Shown piece after piece: positions 12,281-24,389 of a stretch of DNA of 64,000 bases. The stretch comes from Trebouxia sp. TZW2008. Its lineage: Eukaryota > Chlorophyta > Trebouxiophyceae > Trebouxiales > Trebouxiaceae. The position numbers and the translations under genes were made by a program. Below the pieces are notes generated by a model. That model did not search any database and was not told the DNA's origin. It saw nothing but the letters and a program-made list of their open reading frames with translations. The stretch is from positions 124,001-188,000 of the forward strand of contig BDIU01000126.1 of NCBI GenBank assembly GCA_002118135.1, read 5' to 3'. Every line of letters starts with the position of its first letter. The stretch's first letter is position 1.

Positions 12281-12940
12281 CGCTGCGACCATGCGCTTGT
12301 CTGCTGACTGTGAGGCTGGAATACGAGCTAGCCACACAATGCAGCAGAGTGAATCTGACTACCGCGGCTTCAATTGCAGCTGCCGAGTTTGTTCGCCTTG
12401 ACGTCGAGTTGCAGTTGCTGGATCGGCTCCCATCGAATTTGCCAGCTGGCGGGCACGTGAGTCACAACAGGAGAAGAAGAACCGCTGCCTGATCCTCAGC
12501 ATGCTGATGCTGAAATTTCAATGTTGCGAGAGACAGGTCTTTCTTGAGCTCGAGCTGACATGCCATTCCGTTGAGCATGCACCACTTTGAAGCAAGTAAT
12601 GGTGTGCCCGCTGATTGTTGCATGTTTTGATGATTGACATGCAAGCGCGATGATTTTACCCAAGGTCCAAGGTGTCATCATATGCATCCTCATGATGCTA
12701 GGTGTGGAGCGTATGTTTGTGCAAATTGTCATCAAGTGACTTATGCTCAGAGGCGCATAGTGTTGCATATTGCGATGTCGCGAAAAATTATCAAACAGGC
12801 GACTTTAGACCTGCAGCAATATCTTCGTTGCTGTCTATGCATGCTGTGTTGTCACATTTAAAGTCATGAGCCATATCAAAGTTTGGTTGACCAGCTAACC
12901 TGCAGCTGACTGAGCTTTGACTTGCTTGTCGTCTGCGCAA
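12281..12940. promoter_or_regulatory. Divergent promoter region, SNARE / unknown-function gene
   Basis: 660 bases separate two divergent start codons. CpG-rich sequence covers about 12100-12450 and again 12930-13350, with a CpG-poor, AT-richer middle. Short open frames here lack recognisable motifs. Confidence 0.5.
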
Positions 12941-15900
12941 ATGGGTTCAAGTCCGAGCCGTTCTGCACCACCAGCGTCCGGGATGCAGACGCGCCAAGAG
13001 AGCGAGGCTGTTCATTACCCGCAAGTGTACAAAGAACCTCCTCCATCTAGCCATGCTCACGAGTCCCGACACGAGCCATATGCAGCAAATTCTTTCGGTC
13101 AGGCGCCTCCGCGAAATGCCAATCAAGAGGAAGTGGCACCGCTGGTACACTGAAATGCAACGCTGGCTCTCATACCCCGAGAGACTCAGTGGCAAGCACC
13201 GATCTTTCGACGTTGCAGGGGTACTGGATGGGTCTGGAAGCCTGGCGCAAAACTGTAGGGATTGCGAGCATTGATTTGCGACGCCCGACGTGAGTGTGCA
13301 GGGCTCAACGAGCAGAGAAGTGGTTCCTGCGGTCGTTCAAGCTAACGTATGCCGGCCCACATGTTGTTGCTGAAAGCTTATATTTTTGATGTATGCCAGC
13401 ATCAATGCAGGCTTCCTGGCGGGCATGCTGGAGACAGTTTATTCCGAACAGCATATCCACCTGATGCCCCCACACACCCTGCAGCGCCCATGGCTGGCAG
13501 GCAAGTCACCTAGTCATCCAGTCAATAAAAACACACGCTAGACAGGCTCAAAGGGCCCAGCTATCTACGTACTCGAGCAATAATTTTTTCCTGCATGGCT
13601 TGTTCACAAATTATTCAATTAATTACTCAAAAGTCTTCATCAAGTTTACTGGCTGTTGCTTATAGAACTGTTTCATTCAAAGCATGCGTCATGCTCCACA
13701 GGCGCAATCCTTTCATGACATCAGGGTCAAGGCCAACTGGAGCTTACAACAATGGTTATGAAGACAATCAGAGCCGCTTGGGCAGCGCATTTTTTGCAGG
13801 TGCCCCTCATTTGCACGTATGGCACACATGCAAAGGCAGTGTGACCAAAGCGACATATGCAAAGTGTACAATCACTCATGTCACTTAAGGCATTGTATGA
13901 TGTCTCGTTGATGAGACATCATGACATTGATGATGTAGGACACTTGTATGATGCTTCTAACCATCAGCCAAGTTAAAGCAAGCCAGCAAAATGCTTTGAG
14001 ATCGACACATGCAAAACCAAAGATATGCACTTCAGAATGTTTTTGAGGCCTTGTCTTGAATAGCACGTTTCTCCGCTTTTGTCACAGGCGCACGATGCAA
14101 GATCTTGAGATGTGTGGAGTGGGGAGGGCCTGGCCGGAGACCCAATAAAGTAGCCAGGCCGTACAGTCAGCCAGGGACAGCATATGACCAAATCACAGGG
14201 CAGAGAGTGCAGGGCAATGCAAATGTGACTGCAAGTATGCTTTGTTTTCTGACTGCTTTGAGCCAGGCAGCCACACACACTCAGCACCTGCACCAAAGTG
14301 CATGTATTATGATCTGATACTATGTCTTGTGATAGACAGACACGGCCCTTGTCTGCCTGTTACACGAGGCAAGCTGCTGCACAGCAAAGTTGTGACCCTG
14401 CATGCCTGAAGCTTAGCAATGCTCCTGAGTATTGCCATGTTGCTGGTTTTCCATGTTCACGTCACTTATATACAAGCCCTTGCAGAATTTTGGCAGACTT
14501 GCATGCTGCTGGCCAGCCCTCTGCACCCCTGAGCAGCAACAACTGTGCTAATAATGATAAATAATAGTACTTTACGTGTTCCAGCATATACTGCTAGGTA
14601 TGTGTGGCACAAGTCCTATCTCGCCACGCAGGCTTGTCTTGAGCGTCGCGTTATGGACGCCTGATGTTCAACTGTTGAAAGTCAGACAAAACAATGTCGT
14701 TCCAGATCTTCCTTGGGCGACCTGGAGGATTTGATCCCTTGACTTGACCAACTGTGCTACAAACAACCCAACAGCTGTTAAGCACGCGCAGCCGTGTTAC
14801 AGACTGACCAGGCGCATTGTGATGGTATGTAAAACAAGTCAGGCAAACAGAGTCCAGCTGCACCAGCTTTTGAAGTTTAGCTGCACATATACAAGGCTGC
14901 TGCAGGTGATGTTGCAGGAAGCAATGCGCAAGCGCTGTATCATCCAGTCAAAGTGAGCCAAGCTCTGCCAAGCGCTGTCAATCTCTCAAGTCTGACTCAG
15001 ATTTCATGGCAGATATGCAAGGCTGCTGCAGATGATGTTTCAGGCAGCAGTGCACAAGGACTATATCAGGCAGTCAGAGTGAGTTCAACATGACAAGCAT
15101 TTCAAATCTGACTGCACATCTGCTGCAGGTGATCTTCAGACAGCACTTAGCGATGTGGGCAACCGACTGTCAGCCTCAATAAAACCAAACAGGGATGCAG
15201 CCCTGTTCAACTTTGGCGTCGGTGCCTCATTTGAGCTTGACAAAGGGCAAGTGCAGCCCATAGTAAGTTGTCAGGGCACAGCAGCCCACATGCATGGCAT
15301 CACACACACACACATGTTTGAGCATAAGCATTCAAGCACAACTATCAGACACCCAATGTGCTTGATTGGCCAAGTCAAGATGCCTTTGAGTCCAATGCAA
15401 GCAGCATATAAGCAGATTGTGTTTGTCAGCTGCCAAAAACCGTCATGTCATGCATCTGAGCACAGGATGTATCTCCACAAATGTGCTGCACAAGGTGCAT
15501 GCATTTACTGCAGCATAGCGTGTTCACCTCATGCTGCAAGCTGACCTGAGTATTGTGCTTTGCAGTGTCGGCTGAAAGTCAAAGACTTCATGTCTGTAAA
15601 GGTGAGCTGGAGCTGTCAAGCTGCATTGCTTGCCTGATGTGCTGAAGGCTTTTTCAACATGCATACTTGCAGTCATGACTGTTGCAAGCAATGCCCTGTA
15701 GCTGTGCTGCTGCATTGGCAAGGACAATGTCTGAGTCAGTTGGTGTGCCCAAAATTTTGGTTTTGCGGTTCTGGTCTGACTGTCACGGCATGCGTGCTTG
15801 GTCATGCAGTGCTGTTGTCACTGGGCAGCAGAAGACTGCAGCAGCGCTGGTCGTAGTCTGAACAGCTCTGTGTTGTGCAGCTCTTGCCCCAGCCTGTTCT

Positions 15901-16467
15901 CAAGTTGCACAAACGATTTCCACTAGGCAAGTCGGGACTGGCTATCAGAGTGGCATATGACTGTCCACTGGGATACTTAGACCGTGCTTTTGAGCCCCCA
16001 GCACGTCTACTTGTCAGGTGAATGCCTGTGTGGTCTTGTGGCTGTGTCATCAGCTCTTCTGCAGAGATTGTCTTCACCTGATGTGCATGTATCTGACATG
16101 TGCAGCAGACCATAGCACATCATAGAATATGTCATACTCAAAAGGGTTGCATTGTGTGCAACAGTGTTTCTGTGTTTAGCTGAGCATGCTATGTGTCTCA
16201 AGCTGAGTGTGCTGATCAGTTGATACAACATAGATGCACAATGCAATGTGCTCAATCATGTTATGCAGGCTAGACAATCAGGCCGGGTCTGGCATACATG
16301 TGGGCCCATCAGGCATTGAGTTTGATGAGCGAGTTCTAGCTCTAGGCGCAAATGCTGAAGCAAGATTTGGAGCAAGTGTTGCATTTCCCCGCCAACTCCC
16401 TGTCATGGAGGGTGAACAGCTTTTTGACTGGGATATTCACAGGCTGGGAATCAAAACCAGGTGGTGA
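12941..16467 (+). CDS. Conserved protein of unknown function, possibly N-myristoylated
   Basis: Nine exons: 12941-13144, 13219-13289, 13411-13500, 13702-13799, 14088-14213, 15129-15262, 15566-15601, 15881-16017 and 16269-16467 (TGA), 364 residues with all phases matching. The N-terminus MGSSPSRS fits an N-myristoylation signal. Residues 1-200 are proline, glycine and serine-rich. The second half looks folded and beta-rich, with LPQPVLKLHKRFPLGKSG, YDCPLGYLDRAFEPPARL, SGIEFDERVLALG and the end DWDIHRLGIKTRW. I do not recognise a named domain. The intron at 13501 has a consensus GC donor (AG|GCAAGT). The exon 5 end at 14213 uses a weaker GCAATG donor and is the least certain junction. Relic copies of the exon 6 edge lie at 14895-15070, and a retroelement relic sits in intron 5. 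Confidence 0.7.
14600..14760 (-). mobile_element. Non-LTR retrotransposon relic
   Basis: The minus strand reads NPPGRPRKIWNDIVLSDFQQ then LNIRRP, an in-frame stop, and DAQDKPAWRDRT. This matches the conserved C-terminal tail of LINE-type ORF2 proteins. The TAA at the tyrosine position and the lack of flanking ORF show that it is dead. It lies in intron 5 of the unknown-function gene. Confidence 0.65.
14895..15070 (+). repeat. Relic copies of exon 15129-15262 (5' edge)
   Basis: Two decayed blocks, at about 14895-14955 and 15008-15075, repeat the acceptor context CTGCTGCAGGTGAT and the following ~40 bases of the real exon, each about 110 bases apart. Both lie upstream of it and both keep an AG acceptor. 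Confidence 0.7.
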
Positions 16468-17236
16468 AAGCCGCAAAAATTGCAGGTGACTGGTCAAGAA
16501 TGCTCCATCAACTTTCTCATGGTGGAAAGGCTACCTTACTGTACTACTCAGGGCTGTACTACCAAGTACCAATGCTGACAATGCTTCCACCTCCACCTCA
16601 GCTCAAGCATGTGTGCCCACTGTGCTAACAGATACATTTCATACTTCTGCCAGGAAGTTGCATATGCTCATGTCACTGACAAAGCTGTTGAGGTTCTGTC
16701 TGTCTGAATTCAAGCAAAGTGCTGTGTTGAATGCGCTTGATGGAACTCACGGATTGACCCCTGTGGCATTGTTGAAAGGCGACATCAAACATCATTTGGT
16801 CAGGGCCTCAAACTTCAGATCAGCAGAGTGATCGAGGTCTGATCGCAGTTGCTTCATTCAGCAATCATCACATGACCTCGCAGGAAATTGCGATAAACTG
16901 CAGCTGGGCAGAGCTAGCTAGATGAAAAGTTCCCAGATCCGATGTGATCATCATTAGCTTTGTGGCGTGCAAAGCATGCGCTTCTTGCCATCTTGCATGC
17001 AAGCTACATCGGACGCCGAGTCAGCAAACTTGCAGGAAATTTCGCACTTCAGCTGAATTTCATTGGATGGGCTCCAGCACGGCACCGCTCCTCAACGCGG
17101 CCACCCGGCTGCAGCGACGCTTCTGCCATACGTGGCATGGTGATGTCACCTTTTGTCCAGAATGAGAGAGGTCTTGCCAGCGATCGCTTGAGCAAGGCCG
17201 GGTGCTGCACAGCAACAGACGCTGCCTATCTGCAGC
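16468..17236. other. Intergenic region upstream of the mannanase
   Basis: About 770 bases between two plus-strand genes. The last ~250 bases are CpG-rich, as seen before other starts in this window, so the mannanase promoter is probably there. No gene recognised. Confidence 0.5.
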
Positions 17237-20200
17237 ATGCATGGACACGGCCCAAGCCCGAGGCGTCTGACCGCCACTTCTATGATGCTGGCTGCCGTGA
17301 CGGTCGTCCTTGCATTTGCTGCAAGCGCACAGGCAGCTGCTGTGGCAGTGCCACCCGTGCTTGCGCCGTCGGCAGCAACAAATGTGTCCACAGGCCCCAG
17401 CGCTGCTCCTGCGGGTTCGCCGTCCAATCCTTTTGGCGACTCGGGTTTCATCACCGTCCAAGGCAACAAGTTTGTTGACCCTAATTGCCAGGTGCAAGCT
17501 CAGGCGCTCAGCTTCAACTGCAACACATGAATCGACGTTGCTGTTAGCACGCTTCGAGCTAATTTGTTTCCGCCACTGCAGGAGTTTTTCTTTGTCGGAG
17601 GCAACTCGTACGTATACGTGCTGCAGACTGCTCCCTCGAGATGTCTTTTACATGCATTTCAATGCAGTCTGGCTGTGCATGACAAGGCATCAAGCACATC
17701 CGTCTACCTGCAATTTTGGTCTGTCGCAGATGGCTTACTCTAGAGGCTGCTTCAAACATACTGCATCCCATCTCCACTGACTACCTTGGAGGCCGAGACC
17801 TCATCCAGTATCTGATGCAGACAGCGCAGGCCAGCAACATCACCGTCATTCGTACACTGGCTGGCAGTGCAAATGATGGCGATGACTTCAAGCTGCAAAC
17901 TGCCCCAGGTACAAATGCTTAGCAGCATCATTGCACAATTTCCTGCATGCATAAGCAGGGCGCTCAACACACCTGGCAACACCATACAGCTGCATCAGCT
18001 CAAGCACAGCAAGGCACAGGGTGCAAAGCATGCAAAGCGTGCTGTGAGTCTTCAACACAAGCAAGCAGCAGCAACATGCCTTGCACTGCGCCCCTGCTCA
18101 TTGCTGCAAACCCTTGTGCAGACAGCTGAAAGCCCTTGCATCTGCAGGTGTCTACAATGATGGCGGCTTAGACAAAAGCGCTGATGAAGTGCTTTATGTC
18201 TGCAGGGGTCTATAATGAGGCAGCCTTCGTTGGCCTAGACAAGATCATTAATGAAGCCAGCAAGGCAGGCATCAAGCTCATTCTGCCCTTCACCGACAAC
18301 TGGCATTACCAGGACGGTCTCTTCCAGTATGTTGTTTGGGGCAATTCCACCCACCCTGAAGACTTCTTCACTGACCCCGCCATCATTCAGCTGTTCAAGA
18401 ACCACATCACTGCCATTGTGAACCGCACCAACACCTTCAACGGACGCATGTACAAGGACGAGCCTGCTATCTTTGCATGGGATTTGATCAACGAGCTGAG
18501 AGATGGCTGCAACCAGAGCCAGGCCAATGCGTCCTGCGACCCCTCATTCACCAGCAAAGTTCAGGTCAGCTGCTGCCTTTTTCTGCTAAGTTGCGTGCAT
18601 GGTGTTTGATGCTGCGTCATTACAGCATGCTTGTGACTGCCCAGCTGAGCGTGTCTAACCTCGTAAGTCTACATGCGGAAACCCAGGCGCTTGAGGCCTT
18701 CTGCCACAGAAACATCAATCAGGATGCCTTGGGACAATTTTGTGCTGTTGAGGCGGTGCATAGAGCCTGTGATGAGCTGAACTTGACGTCAAATCTGCAT
18801 CTTCAAATGCTCTTTCCAGTGCACAGCCACAAAGACATGACTGAAGATGTCTTCTGTGGTGCCCAAATTGCATTCTGCTGGAAATAATCAACATGCAAGC
18901 AAGCACCCTGGATCCTGATTCCTTGTTCCTTGTTGACTAGTGTCAACCTGATGGTGTGCTGCAAATGACCACCAAGTTTGTGAGCAGGACTGGATTGTGG
19001 ACTTGAGCTCCTTTGTCAAGACTCAGGACCCCAATCACCTGGTCACTGTGGGTGAGGAAGGCTTCTATGGTCCTGGATCCCCAGATGTGGGCCAGAACCC
19101 CATGCCTGGCGCTGGCCAATGGTGCTCCCTGACAGGCAAGCTCCCTTGTTGCTTACAAACTATTCATCTGTTGTGAGCTCTTCTTATCGGTCTCTGATGC
19201 TTGGCATGCTTGCACATGGTCAGTATGCATGCAGAACACTGCCTTCAGATTTTCAGCAAGCCTTACCGGGCAAGCTGTGAGGCAGCAGTGATGGGCAAGC
19301 TCCCGTTTGCTCATTCACTGCCCATGCCTGCACATTCATCTTGGTGTAGCTTCTGCTCATCCGCTGTTTATTGCTGCACATGACTCTTGGGCTGTTTCAT
19401 GAATCACTCCCAGGCTGCCTGACCAAGCAGAATCAGGCAGCCTGAGTCTATGACAAGACACCAATTGTCAAATAAGCTCTTGTTGTGACGCCTTTCGGCA
19501 CAGCTGTTTCTTTGTCTACTTTCTTTTCTGCTCATGGGGTAGCACTGGGCGGCATGCACAATCACTATCTGCATCTTTGTACCCAGCCGTGGCATTCAGG
19601 CAATTGGCAATTGGCTTCAGCAGTAAGCTAGCTGTCTGTTGACTGAGTTGCCCAAGTTTGCTTGGCTTTGCTCTGCTGCTGCTGCTGCTGCTGCTGCTGC
19701 AAATACCTGTTGCCTGTGCTTGGTCAACAGCAGCAGTGCTACAACTGAGTTGCTGATGTGCTATGTGCCCATTGCAGGCCAGAACTTCACCCAGAACATG
19801 GCTCCAGACACCATTGACTTTGCTGGAGTGCACATCTGGCCAGACCTGTGGACTGTAAGTCAACTGACAATCTGCTTACATATTTGAGCATGCCCTGATG
19901 TGCATTATACCAGGCTGTTTTGTTGTCCATCACCAGCATGCTCTGCAAGCTTCTGTTGTGCTGGTGCACCTCGCTGAGTGGCAATGCATCTTGACATTGC
20001 GGAGTGCTAGCTTGCTTGCCATACATTGAAGGATGACAGCAACTGTGTGCATGGGTGACATGAGTTATGGCTGGCAGTCTGTCCAAACGCTTGCTGCATT
20101 TACAAACACCAAATCATGGCAACAAGTGCTTGCTGTCTATCAGATATAACACGCTTTATGCTTTGCAAAGAAGCTTTGACACCTGGATGTCTGCAGCTGT

Positions 20201-21268
20201 GCATTTCAGCATGAAACTTCCCTGGCAGCCTTGAATGGCATTGCATATCTTCTGATGCAATGCAGGTCAAAGACCCTGTGGGATTCACCACTTCATGGTT
20301 GACTGCTCATATCAAAAACGCTCAGGCACTGGGCAAGCCGTTCATTGTTGAGGAGTTTGGCAAGAGCATTGACCAGCGTGACCCAGGAACCATCAGCACA
20401 GTCAGGGACCCTGTCTTCACTGCTGTGTACAACATGCTGAATGCCAGTTTGAAGTCAGATGGCATCTTCAAAGGTGAGCGACCGGGTCTAGATCAGACAA
20501 GTGTCTGTACGTGCAGCATTGTGCAGATGGTGTGTGAGGGAGGATGTGCCTCTGCATGAGCAGTACTCATACCTGTCCTTATCTAGTTAGTGCAAGCTGC
20601 CCTCCATGTACTCGGTCATTATGTGCACAGCGCTGGCTCATAGCGACAGAGCACTGTATGCAAAGCAAGGTGCTCAAGCGTTTGTAATGTGATGTGGTGG
20701 GCTTGATGCAAAGGTGTTGTATTGCAGCTGCACTGATAGGATGCTTGGTGATGCAGGAGCTGCCTTCTGGGAGTTCAGCTACATTGCTGGTCCACCAGAC
20801 TCCAATCAGGTGCTGTTCAACGAGTCAACCTGGACCAACATTGTTTCGCCATCCGCTGACAATGCGCTGCAGACCATGCTTTCCAACCCTGCAGTTGCCA
20901 ACTGTGTTCCAGGTGATGCCTCTTCTTTGGGCCTATGCTACATGCACTGTCAATAGATGCTGTTGGAATGCAGCGACTGCGATTGATGTGCAGATCTGCT
21001 CTGGAATTACCCTCCGTTCTGGCCAGCTGAGCTTGTTTGACAATAGTGTGATGTTGTTGCGGCCAAAATGCAATGTGTGGCAATGCTGCAGACAGCTGAA
21101 ACATTGACCCTACTTCGTGCTGCAATGACGATCGGCATCATTGCTGACGCTGTAGATCAATCCAGTCAGTCTCACACACTGTCCCCCATATTGAGCATGT
21201 AATGCACTGCAGGTCCGCTGAAGAGCACCACAAGCTCCAGCAACACTGCAACCGCCGGCAAACGCTGA
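17237..21268 (+). CDS. Mannan endo-1,4-beta-mannosidase (GH5, subfamily 7-like)
   Basis: Nine exons: 17237-17491, 17582-17607, 17730-17908, 18206-18564, 18988-19135, 19778-19854, 20266-20473, 20757-20912 and 21213-21268 (TGA), 487 residues. It cleaves the mannan backbone outside the cell. Residues 1-34 are a signal peptide (MMLAAVTVVLAFAASAQA), followed by a Ser/Pro/Ala linker. The barrel begins at FITVQGNKFVDPNCQEFFF. DLINELRD carries the proposed acid/base Glu about 250, and PFIVEEFGK the nucleophile Glu about 378. Exon 2 is a 26-base microexon, and its GTACGT donor keeps the phase to exon 3. The intron after 19135 starts GCAAGC (GC-AG). The C-terminus is a short Ser/Thr tail. Reading through the exon 8 donor would give a shorter end at 20956, but the spliced end keeps phase and looks more natural. 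Confidence 0.9.
18142..18190 (+). pseudogene. Relic copy of mannanase exon 4 start
   Basis: CTGCAGGTGTCTACAATGAT and the next ~30 bases match the acceptor and first ~50 bases of the real exon at 18206, with a short deletion and a stop. It lies just upstream of the real exon. Confidence 0.8.
19676..19701. repeat. CTG trinucleotide run
   Basis: Eight or nine CTG/TGC units lie in mannanase intron 5. They are non-coding in the splice model. Confidence 0.9.
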
Positions 21269-21934
21269 TGTGCAACCTGTCATTCGTTGTGGGGATGAGC
21301 CTAGCGCAGATGCGCATGCAATGTCAAATGAGTCGTGTGATAGGGTTGGACAAGCCGTATTGCTGGGTTGGCCCTCAGCATTTGCTTTTGTACTTGGATC
21401 GGCAGCACATTGATATTGCAGAGTGTATGCATGGTTGACGTTGATGCCAAGATGTATTGCATGTACCACAATGACGGTGGCAGCTGTCATCAAGTGGTGC
21501 AGCACTTGATAGACCAGATATGTAAGAATAAGGGTTTCAGCTTGCATTTCGATGGCACTCACGATGCATTTTCGCGCAAAAGGTTCATGAACCTGGCCCA
21601 AAATTCCACCGGGATACAGGAACTGCCATGGAAAAAATGCTGCTGCGCATGCATTATAGCCTCAGAGCTGATGGGCGTTCCTTTACTGTTTACCACATAT
21701 AAGAAGGTAATGACAACCTGTCATGTCAGGCAAGCTTATCCTGGAAAGTTTGATTTAGAAAAACTGCAGACAACTGCAACATGCTGCAATGTCATGCTTC
21801 CAAGTCAATAAGCTGCCAGAGCTGTTGCGTTTTACTGAAAATGATTGACACTGTCTGTATATCAGTACAATAGGCGATTGCGTGCCACCTGTCAGCAGTC
21901 TGATCATTGCTTACAAAATCTTGCTGTGCAACTT
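21269..21934. other. Convergent intergenic region
   Basis: Lies between the mannanase stop (+) and the DUF212 stop (-). A TGTAA motif, the usual green-algal poly(A) signal, occurs at 21520-21524 on the plus strand, about 250 bases after the mannanase stop. The open frames here show no recognisable family. Confidence 0.45.
21911..21915 (-). terminator. Candidate poly(A) signal TGTAA for the DUF212 gene
   Basis: TGTAA on the minus strand begins 20 bases after the DUF212 stop codon. Chlorophyte algae use TGTAA in place of AATAAA. The position is close but plausible. Confidence 0.4.
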
Positions 21935-23420
21935 TCAAGCAATAACAACAGCTGGAGGTATAGGAAAAAACAAGCCAACTATTACGCCCAACAGCGCCCC
22001 CACGCAAACCTGCATACAAAGCTTGAATGTTGGAAATTGAAGATTGCTGCCTGTATTGCAACAGCATATCACTTCCAAAGGCAAATTGCACTATCGCAAG
22101 ACAGGTTTGCAGCACACCTTTGCAACCTGAAATTACCTGTATAGGTGTATGCCCCAGAACTTCCTTCAACTTAGTTTCACTAACACTGTGACCTTCCAGC
22201 AAGTCTTCCAACAGAATGTTTAGGACCTCTGCCTGCTTGCCTATGAGCAGCGAAATCCAGCTTATGTGCAGATCTACCATAAGGGTAGCCATTTCAAGCT
22301 GATCAAGTGCACATACTGAATCATTAGGACGATGACAATCACAAATTGCACCAGCATCAGCAACAGGTTTACCTGCATGTCTTCGGACCCCAGCTGCATC
22401 GTACATGACTATGAGGCTGAAAGCTAGACTCACAGCAAACAAAGAGCTTCCCAGCCCAAATTCTAGTGCTGTCGCTGTGGTTACAGCCTGTGTGCCACAT
22501 TCATGTAGTCAGAAGTCAAACAGAACACAAGGAGCAAGCCAGTCTTCTCTCTCTCTTACAGCAGCAAATGTTATGCATGCATTGTTGCAGCAGGCAGGTA
22601 AACAAGCACTCAGGCAGGCGTGCTCACTTACTGAGCATAATGCTGAGTGTGATGACGGCATGCCACCAGAATCAACTATAGCTTTGAGATCCCATACTCC
22701 TTTCCTCCACCTCTTGGTGAAGATCTGCACCAGCACATTGTCATGCTTGCTTGCTGATAGTCACGTGACCATGTGTGGACGTAGTGCTGTGTTCTGCAGC
22801 AGAACGTATTGACATGAGCTTGATGCGCACCTTACAAGTTTGGGCCAGAAACCATCCCCAGAAGCCTGCCATAAAAACATAGTTCTGACCAAGGTCTAAA
22901 AATCCATTGCCAGGCAATATGGCTGCACCAAATAGCAAGCACATCCTGCTGAATGGCTTATGTTGCCTGCACATGCTGTTTTGCGCTGTGTTGGGGTGGT
23001 CACGACAACTTGAAAAGCTGTAGTTGGCTTAGCATACCTGAGTGGCTGTTCGCTATTGTGCGGCACATCGGCAGTCGCGCATGCTTGTATCCCTCGGGCA
23101 CTATGACAACGTCGTGTCTTTTTCGTCAAAACTGTATGACGGTCTCGGTTTGTGTGTCTGTCAAGACCTACGCATCCGAAGTGGCTGGCGCTGGCAGAGT
23201 GGCTGGCCAAGCGAGACGTGCACGCCGCACGGGTGACAGGAGATAATTGCTTTCGTGCGTGGACCGGATTGGAGGCATGTACAAGGCTTCCGCAGCAGGT
23301 TCGAGACGTGCTGCAGGCGAGCGAGTTTGATGCCAAGCGATCACTGTAGACAGCGGACTGCATGAGAGGGCTGCGACTGCTGGTGCGTTCAGGGACTTTG
23401 CAAGCGCCGGGCCGAGCCAA
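21935..23420 (-). CDS. DUF212 / divergent PAP2-family membrane protein, plastid-type
   Basis: Six exons: 23420-23038, 22945-22831, 22724-22632, 22487-22373, 22240-22137 and 22009-21935 (TGA), 294 residues. It belongs to the acid-phosphatase/vanadium-haloperoxidase-related family. Family signatures are AGFWGWFLAQTCK, then SGGMPSSHS (about 185-193, the phosphatase-like motif), SLIVMYDAAGVRRHAGKQ, EVLNILLEDLLEGHSVSE and LGHTPIQ, ending in a hydrophobic tail VCVGALLGVIVGLFFP. The first ~125 residues are Ser/Arg/Ala-rich and poor in acidic residues, as in a chloroplast transit peptide. The biochemical substrate of the family is not established. The divergent neighbour is another plastid-type protein 177 bases away, suggesting co-expression. 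Confidence 0.85.
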
Positions 23421-23597
23421 ACGGCTGCTGGCTCTCGCTTGTCTCCTGCGCCCGTGCTGCAGTGCGACAGGGCCGTTTCAAGAAACTTTGAGGCGATTTC
23501 AGTACTACCGGGCGAAATGCCCGGTCAACATGCAGCTGACAATGACCTTCAGCGCTGCATTTAGCACTGCACCTGATATCTCATAGGACATCTCGAC
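23421..23597. promoter_or_regulatory. Compact bidirectional promoter with inverted repeat
   Basis: 177 bases lie between the divergent starts of two plastid-type genes. A perfect inverted repeat, ACCGGGC / GCCCGGT with a 5-base spacer, lies at 23507-23525, about 75-90 bases from either start codon. The sequence is CpG-rich compared with flanking introns. Confidence 0.55.
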
Positions 23598-24389
23598 ATG
23601 CATACTGTGAGCTGCCAGTGTTCAGTCCAAGGCATCGCAAGCACACGCAGTCTGCACAATTCATCGCTAGTCCTTGCTCCTGTGGGCTTCAAGCCATTCA
23701 CAAGCAACTCCCGAAATCAGCAACCTAGGCGGTTACAGTTGACTCGCCAGCCGTCCAAACAGATTGTCTCTGCATCTGGGGTGAATACCCGAAGCCATTT
23801 TTGTGAGCATGTGCCGTCAGACGTATCGAGATCACTTCCTGCATGCAGGACGATGAACTGCCTCCCTGGGCACGCAAAGAGGAAGAGCGAAAACTGCGGG
23901 GAGCAAACATTGAGCTACCATTTGGTGTCTTTCTCCTGACCTCAGCCGTAGTGGCGATTGCAGCTGTGGGTATCTGTTCACACTGATATTTTGCTGCAAG
24001 TTGATTGCCTGGTGTGACTGCACAAGGGCTGGTCGGTCACTGTGACCCTCGTGTGCTCCTGCAGACTGGCTCCTGGTTTGAGATTGCCAACAAGAATGCA
24101 GTTTTTGGTGTGTTACAACCTGATAATCCTTTGTGGGCAATCATTCTGGGCTTTTTTGGAGTCACAGGATACCCCACTGCAGGTGCGCAGTGTCACCAAA
24201 ATGCAATATGTACCATACTGCTAGCATTGCAGCTGCCACCCTTGACCTGCAATCAGTGGTGCTGCAGTTGACAGTCACAATGCATTTCCATCATTCGGTC
24301 AGGCTTGTGCTGCAGGCTTCTTGTTCTGGAAAGGGATTCAGGCTGCCAACAAAGAATTTGAGCGTGCAGATGAAATTGATGGATACTAG
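23598..24389 (+). CDS. Small plastid membrane protein, conserved, function unknown
   Basis: Four exons: 23598-23780, 23849-23965, 24065-24182 and 24316-24389 (TAG), 163 residues. Residues 1-60 look like a chloroplast transit peptide (Ser/Arg/Gln-rich, no acidic residues). The mature part begins DDELPPWARKEEERKLRG, then a hydrophobic segment FGVFLLTSAVVAIAA, the loop TGSWFEIANKNAVFGVLQP, a second hydrophobic segment LWAIILGFFGVTGYPTAGFL, and the tail NKEFERADEIDGY. Two membrane spans are likely, probably thylakoid or envelope. The pattern resembles a conserved green-lineage protein, but I cannot name it. The exon 2 donor (GTGGGT) was chosen by phase. Confidence 0.72.

Noticed and set aside
20757..20956. 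Mannanase ending at the TAG at 20954
   Set aside because: A GTGATG donor at 20913 and an in-phase terminal exon at 21213-21268 give a more natural C-terminus.
22137..22442. 216-codon minus ORF read through as a single DUF212 exon (extending to 21792)
   Set aside because: Reading through the GTAATT donor at 22136 loses the family pattern. Splicing to 22009 restores the hydrophobic C-terminal segment in phase.
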